Under the pieces are notes generated by a model that had not been told where the DNA came from, ran no database searches, and saw only the letters and a program-made list of their open reading frames with translations. Position numbers and translations under genes: made by a program. Shown in pieces: positions 46,694-58,305 of a stretch of DNA of 64,000 nt. Within the stretch, counting starts at the first letter, position 1. Every line of letters begins with the position of its first letter. Source of the stretch: Gigaspora margarita (taxonomy: Eukaryota; Glomeromycota; Glomeromycetes; Diversisporales; Gigasporaceae); the NCBI GenBank assembly GCA_009809945.1, contig WTPW01000582.1:62001-126000 (forward strand). The letters are read 5' to 3'.

Positions 46694-47636
46694 AAAAAAA
46701 ATTTTGTTACAAACTTACTCAATATTTTGTATGTGGTTAAGGGTTGAGATGATTTGCAATGGTATTATTTGCAAAAAATTCTCTTACAGAATTTTCTTGC
46801 TTTTACAGTATGTAGTTAAGGTTGAATTAATTTGTATCAAAATAAGAGTAGAAGTGTTAGCTCTGAGAAAGTTTTCCTTTAACCCAAAATTCTTGTAATA
46901 AATCACTTATTGAATTTACCTTTCACCTGTAGAGTATTTGTTATTTTAAGTAAAGTAATATCGCTAGTTTTGACTTCATAACCCGCATCTTGAATTCCGT
47001 TTAGTATAACCCAGTTAAAGAAAGAAAAATCAAATTAATTACCTTTTATAAAAACTAAATCAATTAACCTTTAATTACCTGATTTATCAAACAATTAATC
47101 TGTTCCATTGTTAGATTAATCACCCACATCATCTAATTTTACCCTTGATCACATGACAATCATTAGTATTATATTAGAGCCTTATATTCTTTGCGACTAG
47201 AATAGAGAAGAATTATATAAATAGAATAACATTTGAACTACTAACAAAAGAACTATTCGCAAGAAATCCCAGAAATACTTATCTTCATTCGACCACACTG
47301 CATCAAGGCCCTAAAAGAACCTTGAGACCCAGACCAAATCAACTATGCCCTTTGCCTATCAATTAAAGGTTCAAGAGTCTTATATGATTAAAATGCATTG
47401 GTTTAATTAGATAGAGGTGTTGTTAGTGGTTTTTAGCCGTTACCTAATGCCCACCACTCTTACAACATGCATGATATAATGATGGAAAGGTGAATTAGTA
47501 TGTATTAGAATTATCACAATTTCTATCATAAATTACTATAAAAATTCTGTTACAAACTTACTCAGTATATAATACATTTTAAGGTTGAGTTTGCAGTGGC
47601 TTTTATCAAGTTGACCATGTCTCAATCTAATTTCAA

Positions 47637-47722
47637 AAGATAAAATGTGAATGACAAACGGAAGTTGATTTTTTCAATCTCAAAATACAAAGTGTGCATA
47701 ACAAACGAAAGTTGATTTTTTA
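47637..47722. repeat. Direct repeat, 2 x ~48 bp
   Basis: aaaatgtgaatgacaaacgg/aagttgatttttt and aaagtgtgcataacaaacga/aagttgatttttt. Confidence 0.7.
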
Positions 47723-47729
47723 AAAAAAA

Positions 47730-50400
47730 TATATATAAGTAAAATGACAACTGATTATTATTAATTTATAGTAATAGATTAATTACTAATTATAATGAAA
47801 CTATTATGACATTACCATGCAATAATTACAGATTTAAATAGTATCATTCAGATCATATTTTAAATTTTCACATGGTCTGATTGCAGTTTTTGGATATAGC
47901 AATCAAAAATAGCAAAGTGCCAAAAAACATTTTATTGGTATCGATAACTGATAATGAAAAACCACCGAACATCAATTATGTAACCTCCTTATTAGGAATA
48001 GTTTCAATATTAAACAGGCATAATTTCAAAAAAAGTATCCCATACTATTAGTTTATTACAACAAATAATGTCATTTTACATATATTTCTCATACTATCGT
48101 TCAATATACATTACACATGCATGTATTGTCATCCTGTGTCATCAGAATCACCATAACTCCTGCCTGAATTGGAAAAATGAAAACCATTACCCACACTAAA
48201 AAAGGATTCTTCAAAAATCAGCATAGTGAACATCAAAAAAGTTGAACGGAAACCATCCCTCACATATTTCATGTTATACAAGAAATGTGATCGTACTGGT
48301 ATTAGTGTAATTCTGAAAGACAATAATAAAAGTTATTTTTTATAGTGATCTTCATGCACTTTAATCGAGAGAAAAACCTGTTAAAGTGATGTTTAGTTAA
48401 ACAATTCTCATACAATAGATAAATATAGTACTATGAGATGCAAATCATAATGTTTAAATGCAAAATTTCACGTTTCATTGCATAATGCACATATATATCA
48501 TGATACATATGTTTATGAACATTTGATCGAATCGCAAATCAAAAATACCACTCTGTTACTCATAGGCTAATTCGCATCATCATTATTGTAATCTAGAGTC
48601 TCTTCTTTATGCTTTTATCATTCCTTGTTATTGCACTTGCGACTATACTTGTTGTCATATGTGCGAACTTTTTTTCTACAAAAAACATTTATTGTACGTA
48701 CATATGCATGACGTTTTCAATCACTGCACGTGCGAATGCAACATGCATATATGATGTAAACGAATGGGTAAAAAAAGCAAAAACATGTTAGACAGAAACC
48801 TGTTCATGAAACTTCACTATCTTCACCGTAGGTTATTCAGCACCACCATCTAATGAAAGAGTTATTTGGCACCTGAAAATTTTTTTATCCCCCATTGTAA
48901 TATAGATATCATAGCATGTTGATCAACCCATATTTGTTACCCCGTAAATACAGTTATAAATACTGAAATGAGTACCTGTACATAAATGTGCGTTAGTTTA
49001 ACACAACCACGTAACGGTGGTTTAAATTTTATTGTTGTAGCCATTAAGAATAACCTTATGGCCTCAAATTATGAGACTTATCTCAGCACTGATCAATGCT
49101 GAAATGAATCGGGTACATGAAAATTTAATGGCCCTACGGGTCCATATGCATATTTTTAGTCGAGGTTGAAATAACAATATTCTGGGTTATGATAATAAAT
49201 TATTTTTTATTACATTTTATTACATAAGTTGCATGAAATTGGGTACGTATATAAGGGTTGTGTTACTCTCCTGCAGAGAAAATTAATTTTTGATTTATAA
49301 CGAATATTACAAATAACTAAAATGCCTTTTTATATTATATACGATACTGCGATAAGAAAAGGCGAGGAACGTAAATTTTTGAGTAAATTGATTAGATTAT
49401 TCGAGCACTTTTTAAGATTATGCATGGTTTGAATAAATTGTGGGTAAGGTTCAGAATTAGTTTCATTTTTTTTATGCTAAAAAAATTTAGTTCTATAGCA
49501 AATTTGTGTAAATTTTTTTTAGTTGGTAAGGTAGATGTATTCGAGAATGATCGATGAGCTTAACAAAATTTCAGTGTGATACTTGATTTACCACTACAAT
49601 CGACATATGATACTGTATGTGGCCAAGGCTGATTTGGTAATATCATAATGAAACAATTGTTAAATTGTAACAATGTTCCTGATTATAACTTGCTCATCGA
49701 TATATTTGTCTTCACTTTTTGGCAGTTTGTATAACTAATTAAGCATAATAACCTGATCATATAGAGTTATAAACAGGCGAAGTTAAATCATAATACCATC
49801 TATTTGGGCTATACCCAATCAGAGTTGGTATTTGTACACACTATTTCATTAAATTCCATTCCTGGTATTGGCGGCACAATAATTATCCACGTAGGATGGA
49901 AAAAAATCAGATTTTTTATATGATATAAATAAGTAGCTGCGCAATGCAGTTGCGTAAAACAGAAACAGGGAAATTAGTACATTATGATGTTCTGATTACT
50001 ACAACCTCTGTAAATATGTATTCAATTTCGTGATTATTGTGACTACTTTAATAAGACTTTAGTATAGCAAGATGATCTATAGTCACAATAAAAGTTCACT
50101 ATGCTGTATTAATATTGTTTTGAGATCTGGGTTCTACAAATATCATTCGTTGTAGGATTAATCAAGTGATATGAGGTCATGAGTCACTTGGATCTGAGTT
50201 AGGATATCACTTAATTTTATCCAATTAATTATGCAATCAATTTAAGAGTCATTTACGAACCAATATAGGGAGGGTGTTAATAAAATAATAATTTTAAGGT
50301 TATTTAATGCACGAACAATAATAATTTATTGTATGTGTCTTATGTAACAACTCGTGCTTTTTCACTCATTTATTGGCACATGTTTAAAAAATAAACAAAT
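47730..50400. other. Gene-poor stretch
   Basis: No gene can be supported. Open frames at 48129-48323 and 48609-48791 have no domain-like composition. Copy 4 of the hairpin repeat lies at 49928-49970. Confidence 0.4.
49928..49970 (-). repeat. Dispersed hairpin repeat, copy 4
   Basis: The inverse of the unit (ccctgtttctgttttacgca.actgc.attgcgcagctactta when read on the minus strand); more diverged than copies 1-3. Confidence 0.65.
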
Positions 50401-50402
50401 CG

Positions 50403-50440
50403 GAATACTTTCATATTTGATAAAAATATGAAAGTATCCC
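50403..50440. repeat. Perfect short hairpin
   Basis: atactttcatattt-gataaa-aatatgaaagtat, a 13-14-bp stem. Confidence 0.7.
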
Positions 50441-51157
50441 AATAATTTTATGGCAGTTCACATGTTGTAGCTTGTGTATACAGGTAATTTTGAATTAGAA
50501 TATGATTTTTGAAATTCGCATTGTTTATGATTATTGTTAGGTTAGTGGTGTAGGTAATGGATAATCGCTTAGCCAGAAATGAACCAATGAAAAAGAAAGG
50601 CGTATTTAAGGTTACTGGTTTTGGTAAAGAGGGTTATCTTTTTCTTCACTATTGCTTGTCTTGTGAAGGCTGGCTCTATCATCCTCCCTTAACCACCCAA
50701 ATTCAAGCAAACAGTATTGTTTTTTTGTTGTGTCAGGCTCCACGGTTGCGGTAGCAGTGCAAGGACCTGTTTTTGTATTTGGTTCTGCAGCTTCAAGTGG
50801 TAGTGTAAGAACCAGTGTTTGTATTTGGCTCCGCGCTGTAAATGCACTAGTGTTTGAATTTTTAAATAAATTTTTTTTTGTTAAAAAATTTTTTTTAAAA
50901 AAAAATTAAAATCCAGGTCGCCGGGTCACGAAAGGTTACTTGGTGATATGAAAACCAATAGTATAAGTTTGTATAGCCTAAAAAAATGTTTATATTAAAT
51001 TTCTAATTTTATATATAGATTAAACTTGAAGCTAACAATTTTTTAGCTATAAAACACTTTAAATATCAATAAGGTTAAAGTTTTCAAATAATATCATATA
51101 AAGTCTATTATAAAAAAAAAAGAATATTATAAACAATAAAAGTAACTTCGCATGGAT

Positions 51158-52306
51158 CTTCCGTAACTCTTTCTGCTGATCACTTGTACCAACTACAACA
51201 CTAACACTTCAGAAGTAACGCCATAAAAAAACAGTAAGAAAAACCAGGGTGGCAATCATTTCACCAACAATCACTTCACAGACACTCCATTTCACTGACA
51301 AATTATTCACTGACAAGTTCATTTTACCAACAGTTTATTTCACCGAAGCTCATTTCACTGACAAAGTAATTCTGGTATTTGTCATTAGGGTTAGGGTAGG
51401 GTCAGGTAAAATTAAGGTTAAAGTTAGTGTGCTTTTTAGAAAAAAACTTGGTCGGTAAAATGAGCTTCGGTGAAATGAACTGTCGGTAAAAAGAACTTGA
51501 CAGTGAATAATTTGTCGGTGAAATGGATTGTCTGTGAAGTGATTTTCAGTGAAATAATACGGACCCGAAAAACCCAAGGACATGCTAATGGGCAGCTACT
51601 ATTTAGGGATACAGTTGACTGAGTATCTGCTGGTAGCTTTGAAGATTGTCACTTACCGCCGGCACTTGTCATTTTGAGGTAGAGGTCATAGAGTACCTGC
51701 TGACACGTTTAGAGTTTATTACTTACCGGTTTCTCGAAGAAGACCTGGGTGGACGCTGATGGATTTTGGTTTTACGGGAAGAACCACTGTCTTTACAATG
51801 GATACAAGTGGAATTTTAGGGTGTCATTGGTTTTGTAAAAAATTTTTGAAAAAAGTGGGCGATTTGGTTTCCCCCCTCAAAAGATCTGCAGTGTTTACTG
51901 CTTCCAAAAAGGAAAGGCACCTCCCATAGTGGAGACGATCGCTGGTGTGGCTTTCAGAACTTACGGAGCACCACTAATGTCAGAAATTCTAGAAGCTTCC
52001 AAACAGTCCAGGCTAGATGACTACTTTACGTTAACATGCTGGGACCTGGGCCGGTTAAGCTGGTATAGGTTATCTTGTTAACAATTTTTATCATATATAA
52101 GTCTGATAGTTTTCTACGGGTACCTATTCAGCTAACAGTTAGGCCTCGGGTAAAGATTGTTAGTAACGGAAGGCTGACATGAAGCCTGAGTTCATTATTC
52201 TCATAGTTAGTTTTACACATTATTGTCTTCTGCATGTAATAATATAAACTTAACATTATGAATAAAGACAAGGTCTCGGTTATAAAACGTTAAAAAAAAA
52301 AAAAAA
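51158..52306 (+). mobile_element. 1.15-kb poly(A)-tailed retroposon with 17-bp TSD
   Basis: The target duplication is agtaacttcgcatggat at 51141-51157 and agtaacttcacatggat at 52307-52323 (16/17). The inserted DNA ends in a 15-base A run preceded 28 bases upstream by AATAAA (52261). The paralogous locus at 33.35 kb has the target sequence once and no insert. These are hallmarks of LINE-driven retroposition of a polyadenylated transcript. The body is less AT-rich than the flanks, contains no long frame, and carries a fold-back at 51255-51558. The source transcript is not recognised. Confidence 0.85.
51255..51558. mobile_element. 304-bp fold-back with 112-bp arms of 'TTTCACTGACAA' repeats
   Basis: The left arm 51255-51366 and right arm 51447-51558 are inverted copies at about 90% identity. 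Each arm contains six to seven spaced copies of a catttcac(t/c)gacaa-like word, so direct repeats exist within inverted ones. The loop carries ggttagggtagggt. Open frames on both strands are by-products of the repeats. Confidence 0.85.
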
Positions 52307-53025
52307 AGTAACTTCACATGGATAAATGCTTATGCTTTATCATTGTTGTTCGTCATAAGTTTATAACATTACATGATGAAAAACTATTAGGTACTCTATA
52401 AATAATATATAATTGCTGTTCTATTCAACCAATTTTATACTTTATTTGAATCAATATTAGTTATTAACTTTAACTTGTTACTATTAATTTATTATTTTAC
52501 AAAAACAAATTTCTGGTAAATAGTGAATAGAAAATTTTTTTTTTCAAATTTATTTGGGCACGATCTCCTGAATCCGCTATTGGTGGCTTATTTTATTAAC
52601 TTATATTCAGTGATCATGGAGACCCTACAGGTCCCCTACATTATGTATTACATTTCTAATTTATTTTGTATTGTCCTACAAAGTCTAACCTGCCCCTCTC
52701 CTCCTTCGTCCGATTTCTCTGGCTGAGTCCAGCGGGCCCATCACCCGGTGCACCTCGCCCATATATCGGCATCCATAGATCAACTTTAAGAAGTTAAGTG
52801 ACTTCGCTGGCATGCTTGTATGGGGCCTTTTTTGTCTACCCTAGGTACTTCCTTCTGAATTTGGTTTGGGACCAGATTTTCTTCGAGGGACTTTCCTAAT
52901 TGTTCCAACCGGTTTGTAACCAGTTGACCCGCTTTTCACCAGGGGATTTAACCAGAATAAGCCTTGTATTCATTAAATCCTGCTGACCGTAATCTGCTGA
53001 CCCACCCTATTTCAACGGCCCCTCT

Positions 53026-53364
53026 AGGAGTCTAGACACTTTTGCAGTAACATGACTATCATGTGGTGTGGTGTCATTCGGATTAACTTTTTGGCTTTAT
53101 GTTAAGGTTAGTGTTAGGGTTTGTATATGTAGACTTAGAAGGCCACTATATATATGTAAAATTGTGTTCCGGACATTTTTATCTGGTTTTTAAGGCCGAT
53201 TTAAACACCAGTTTTTGAGTATTTTCGCTCTTTTCTCTTTTTTTCTTCTTGTACACGTGTTTTGTTTTGATGTCAGACTGATCTGGGAAGATCAAAATTT
53301 ACATTCTCCGATTGGTTAATTTTCATGCGCCACGTCACGTTACTGCAAAAGTGTCTAGACCCCT
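53026..53364. mobile_element. 339-bp TIR element nested in the SINE
   Basis: The ends are AGGAGTCTAGACACTTTTGC and the inverse GCAAAAGTGTCTAGACCCCT, continuing through agtaac/gttact. The core holds aaggttagtgttagggttt. Flanking DNA on both sides is SINE body. Confidence 0.78.
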
Positions 53365-53543
53365 GGCGTGGTTTATTTCAACTGGGGGATTTAACCAGAT
53401 TTTACTGTTTTCTTATTAGGGACCAAACTCCTGAAGAAATTTTTCTTAAGTGGCTGTGCTGCCACACGTGGTCCTAGCATCCTAGTTCAAGTGCATCTGT
53501 CTCATGCCAAACGTAGAAATTAATATTCTTCAGTCTTTTAGTA

Positions 53544-53607
53544 AGACTTGAACCGGCGACCTTGCGTGAGGAACGGCTAAAGTCCTGGGAGCGCAACCAC
53601 TACGCTA
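53544..53607 (-). promoter_or_regulatory. RNA polymerase III internal promoter (A and B boxes)
   Basis: A box TAGCGTAGTGG and B box GGTTCAAGTCT on the minus strand, 42 bases between the A-box 3' end and the B-box 5' start. Both match type-2 pol III consensus well. Confidence 0.75.
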
Positions 53608-54145
53608 TAGGCCCGCAGGACAGATTAGAAAATTTTAATAGCAGCATTTATTATTTTTTGCATTTGCAGAATTTCGATAACATTTAACAAACCGTTTATG
53701 ATTAAGTGCAAAAATAAAGATTTTGTGAAAATATTTTTATTCTTAACTATATTCATGTTGAAAGAATAAGATACAAATAAAGGTTATTAATTAGATAAAA
53801 ATTATTTGCGTTCACAAATGTGATCCCAAATATAGTTCCCAAATATAATTCCCAACAATATTATGATTGATAAATGCTGCTCAAGTAATTGACTAAGGTC
53901 TTTTGATTTATTGTGATAATTAAGCGTCATTACGATTATTACCAAATCATAGTAAAGTGATTCATAATATAGTATTGCAGTTTTACAATATTCTGAGAGA
54001 AAATATCATCTAAGAAGATTCTTGAGAACGTCTTCAAACTCCCAATAGTATTAATAAATTTTAATTATAAATATATGCTGGATTTAGCTTTAAAAACATA
54101 TTCAGAAAGGTTTCCAATATCTTCGAATACCAGTGAAAATTCAAT

Positions 54146-55838
54146 TCAGTCTTTCAAAACCTGAAATACTTCAAATTCGTCAATTAAAAGATTAGAATCA
54201 TCAGATCTAAGTCGCTTTTCATAATATGTATCGCCATGAGTATAAGACCATAATTTATTATCCTTCCGCATAAAGAAAATACCGAAAACTGGACCATGAT
54301 CACTATAACATCCAATTACACCATCTGGATGAATAATTCGACTTAGGATGGAATTAGACAAATTTTGGGTTTTCGATGAAAAAATAAAACTATCGGTTGT
54401 TACAAAATATCTATCTTGTTTATTCCATACTAATGGATTATATCCACCAAGTATTTCATTTGTGCCATTAACCTTTATAATAACCACGGTACCAGGTATG
54501 TTGTCACATAATCTATGAAATATTTTGCAAGTAAATCCATCTCTACTCCCTCTAAGAAGTAAATTAAACCTGTAAGGTATTTTTTTAATATCATATTTTG
54601 ATGGGCGGCGATCAATCCAAGATGAAATCTCTGCAAAATGTTCATTGTTAATAATAGACGATGGATTAACAAAGTGTACTTCATGGACAGGAACTTCACG
54701 GACAGGAAGTTGAACAAATATTTTTTTACGAGCAGGTAAAATAGTTGAAGAGACTGATATATCAGGTGCCATAATTTTTAATGTAATATCATCCCACAAA
54801 TTTGATCCAAGAATTTGACGATATGGTTTAACTTTTATTGCAATATCTTTTCCAGGCATTTGAAAATAACGAATTAAAGGAATGCATTTTTCAAGCGTAG
54901 TTTTTAAGGCTAAAAAGTTTTCATCATTCCATTGATCAAGTTCGGATGGTAAATTAGGAGTTTGTATTTTCCCCATTGAATAACTTTATCCCAAATTTCT
55001 GATTCGTCTATTTGTAAATCATCTCGCTTTAAAAGTGTTATCAACGCATTTTCTTGAATAGAAGTAAAGTCATCAGAATCAAAAATTAAGTTAGGATGTT
55101 TCGCAAGGATGTCAGTGCAAAAAGTTTGTAAGGTTTTAAAATTATTGTTTTGAAAACTGTTAGAATAAACTTGGGTAAATTTTAATCGAAGCCAAGATGC
55201 TTTGTTATCGATAAGATAAGACTGAATGTATTCAACTAATTCTGTTAAACCTAATTTGTTGGACGAAACCAAAAGACCAAATATAGTAGATGGTTCAACT
55301 CTTTCAAATGTGATTGTACCGGTGTAAATATATCTATCTTTAAAGACTTTATTTAGTATCAACTATAAGAACGATTTTAACCCACTAGAAGTGAAATTCA
55401 CCAGGAATAGTACTTTGAATGCAATAATATATAAAAAATATTCTGAACCTTAAAACCCATCTCTTAATTCTAACTTTAAAAAAGTCGTTTAAATAGCAAA
55501 TTTAAAAAATACACAGTATACTGGTGAATTTCACCTTAAGTGAATAGTAATTATAATTAAGTATAATTAAGTTATTATGAATAAATCGCTTACTTAATTA
55601 AAATTTCAAAAAATTCAACAGAAGTATTTATTAAAGTAATTTCCAAAATATTATTCTTTTTGGTTGCGGTTGATAATTCTTTACGAAAAAAAGATGAACG
55701 TTGATATAAAATTAATGAATGTAGCTTAAAATTTTGGTTACCAACTTTAACGACAACATTGTAATCATATCCAGTTTCAAGAAGTTGAGCGAAATCATTG
55801 GAGAAGCGCTCAAGCAATTTAGTGCTTATTTGAGACAT
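54146..55838 (-). pseudogene. BTB-TLDc gene C (one apparent frameshift)
   Basis: The best preserved family member. Exon 1 (55838-55594) encodes the BTB start (MSQISTKLLERFSNDFAQLL, YDYNVVVKVG, LILYQRSSFFRKEL) and ends ATT AA before GTAAGC. A 260-base intron follows. Exon 2 begins at 55333 after ATAG, joining as K-YIYTGTITFERV, then the BACK-like linker (ELVEYIQSYLIDNKASWLRLK, ITLLKRDDLQIDESEIWDKV) and a full TLDc domain (HFAEISSWIDRR, YRFNLLLRGSRDGF, IIKVNGTNEILGGYNPLVW, SFIFSS, CYSDHGPVFG, FEVFQVLKD). One base is missing near 54967 in QWGK-(V/I)QTPN: paralogue A reads ggggaaaagtacaa where C reads ggggaaaatacaa. Everything on each side is intact, so this is either a very young pseudogene or a sequencing error in an A run. 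The full product would be about 477 residues. Confidence 0.88.
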
Positions 55839-55859
55839 TTGTAAGCTTGTGATTATTAC

Positions 55860-57640
55860 TTATCGATACGTATGTCGCTGAACAAGTTGTAGATGCAATT
55901 TCAGGCGAATGAATCCAATCATGGCATATAAATGTGGTACCAACTTATTTAAAAATGGAAGGATGGGTACCATCATTCTTATTGACATTCATTGGATTGC
56001 ATTTTGCCAATGTACAACGTCAGTGAGCTAATTAAAAATCGGGATCAGATGTAACGTAAAGTAAATTAAAAGCAAACGCTCGCTTTTGCAAAAAATCTGC
56101 GTTATCTCAGAATTTAGAATATTAAATCCCTTTTGTGGTCATTAAAAAAAGTTTTCTGTGTAATTTTGCTATATTTAAATTTTTAACCAAAATTCAGACA
56201 CAAACCAAACATAATTTTTTTTTGTTCGACTATTGATTTGGAATAGAAAGTCGATCCTATGCACTGTCAATTTTTATCGACAACCTGGGTGATTTATTTA
56301 CGAACTCGAATTATATATTTAGTCATTCGTAATAGTGCTTACTGAAAGTGCAGAAACTCTTTCTGTAAATCTACAAAATAAAATTACTTATTTCTTATTT
56401 CCAAAAAACATTCAATAAATTCTGTCAAAATCGAAGGTGGAATATACTGCAGGATAATGGAAGCGCTAATGAAAACAAAAAACATTAATGGAAGCCGATT
56501 TCATTCGCTGATTAGTTGGAATTTAAAATATTCATTTCACACAATTACTCTTTTTCAAAATTTGTTAAAAGAATTGCTTTAATTTTTGAATTAATCAAAA
56601 TAATTGGGTAATATCCAATATGCATTTCACACAATGACTCTTTTTCAAATTTGTTACAAGGATCACTTTAATTTTTGAATTGATCAAAATAATTGAACAT
56701 TATCAAATATTTATTTGATTACAAATATTCTCATCGAAATATAATATTTAAGATATTTTTTCCAAGTCGTAGTAATATTACAATTAAAGAACATTTAATT
56801 GCATTTTTAGGTTGACATCTTACTTCGTATTTCATATAAAGGAACAAATTACTAATTCCATCATACGTACTTATAACTGTTAATGGATGTGATATAACTT
56901 ATATATTCATATAATGGTCTTTGGCCACTTTGATGTCTAATTTTAAAGGAATTAATAAAGTTTGATCTTTGCATTTAACATTAAAAGTAATGTACTTATA
57001 AGTCTTATAGTAATTTGGATCATTCAATATTGAATAAACTACGAAAAAAAAATCAAAAAAAAATTAGAGAAAAGAAATTATTTTTGGTAATTAATTATAA
57101 ATTTTCAGCACATTATATTTGCTTGAAATAACGCATAATTCAAAGAAACTAATAATTAGTTTAACAGAATACAATCATGCTTTTATTGTTAAATTCGTTT
57201 GCAAAATTAATTATCAACTCTTTTAATGTTGCATATTTCGAATAATGCCCATGAGTTTATATATTTCATAAAAATACGATATTGTATTATTTTAAGGATA
57301 AATATTTAGGTTATTCGAAATCAACTCTATGCATTAATCGCGGCTACTGATTAAATATTCCCATTATGAATAAGCACTGCCATGAAAAATTGACTTTGGA
57401 GTTCCTTTAAAAACCTTATCAGGTAAGTAAATCGATTTATTTTTCATTCCATTATCGACTGTTCAATCATGAAATGTATTTTTGCTTCTGTAGCACATAT
57501 ATGTTTTTCTACCACCTGTCTGAAGTCGCACTTAAAGTTGGTTAAGGTTCATTATTATTATTAAGCATTAGGGTGTGAATCGATTCTATAATAATCGTTT
57601 TAATCGTTAATCGAATTAGAATCGATTCTCATTTCTGGAC
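55860..57640. other. Gene-poor stretch upstream of gene C
   Basis: No gene supported. 56510-56720 contains a ~120-bp tandem duplication (tcatttcacacaattactctttttcaaaatttgtta... and catttcacacaatgactctttttcaaatttgtta...). 57570-57645 holds repeated atcgattct words continuing beyond the TIR element at 58310-58385. Confidence 0.5.
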
Positions 57641-57648
57641 AAACGCTT

Positions 57649-58305
57649 CCCTGTAAAAAAAGTGGTACGGTTGGTGGTATGGGTTGGTGTCGGAAATGCT
57701 CGAAATGGCACGGATCATGTGGTACTTACAGGAATTTCACAGAATGGCACGGTAAAAATGGCACGGACATTACGGCAAAGGGTGGCACGTAATATCATAT
57801 GAAAGGGCGCATTCAGATGGCACGTATGTGTATGTTACACACGTGTTGGCTCGTGATACGTGTTGGCTCGTTTCGTGGAGAGCGAAAGATCTGTAAGTGA
57901 TTTTTTTTTAAAAAAAGAGCGATATCTCATGATTTCACTAATGAAACTTCCCTGTGTGTCTTAACAAAAAAAATTCCTTACAAAATTTTACTTCATATGC
58001 AGTTAGCTTGTTCATCTTATATTGATTACTTATGTAAGTTTATGGTTTAATAGTTAATCCACATCATTTTCGTGGTGGCACGTGAATTTACGTTCACCCG
58101 TGCCAAATCCCGTACCGATTCGACTAGTAAACTGCTGCAAAACCCGTGCCATTTACGGTCCATTTGGCGGCATACGGTCCCACACGGTCCACCGAATCCG
58201 TACCAATCCGGACATACCCGTACCAATCCGGATCATGCCCGTGCCAAAAAACCCCGTGCCTATCCGATACAACCCGTGCCGATCCGGTCCAATTTTCTTA
58301 TAGGG
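57649..58305 (+). mobile_element. 657-bp TIR element (copy 1), CTT target duplication
   Basis: The ends are CCCTGTAAAAAAAGTGGTAC and the inverse GGTCCAATTTTCTTATAGGG. Direct CTT duplicates flank it (57646-57648 and 58306-58308). The sides hold ggcacgg/ccgtgcc and cgtaccaatccgg words in multiple copies. No transposase. The whole element is repeated inverted at 58960-62293, there split by the hAT element. It lies inside DNA rich in ATCGATTCT motifs that reads continuously across it. Confidence 0.85.

Larger units (their letters stand above)
45890..46920 (-). repeat. Inverted, scattered blocks of the ~110-bp satellite
   Basis: Reverse-complement matches to the 38.5-41.4 kb array are interspersed with unique DNA: aattactatcataaaaattc, cttactcttccaatgac, ggttaagattaaatcaattt, and ttgaattattggaa. 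Another block lies at 47480-47600. Confidence 0.65.
52539..53622 (-). mobile_element. 1.08-kb SINE-like element with tRNA-derived head
   Basis: On the minus strand the element starts at 53622, near a tRNA-like head with an A box TAGCGTAGTGG (53607-53597) and a B box GGTTCAAGTCT (53554-53544) at normal tRNA spacing. It ends in an A run (T run at 52539-52544 on plus). A 14-bp duplication brackets it: gaatagaaaatttt (52525-52538) and gattagaaaatttt (53623-53636). Locus B at about 33613 has the single empty site. The body is GC-richer than its surroundings and is split by a TIR element (53026-53364). The tRNA head cannot be folded into a normal anticodon arm, so it is a SINE promoter and not a tRNA gene. 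Confidence 0.82.

Noticed and set aside
51249..51583. Phe/Thr-rich small proteins on both strands
   Set aside because: Translation of the TTTCACTGACAA fold-back; both strands are open because of the repeat unit.
53540..53619. A functional tRNA gene on the minus strand
   Set aside because: A and B boxes are good, but the anticodon stem does not pair properly and the acceptor stem has no matching 3' side. Target duplication and A tail place it as a SINE head.
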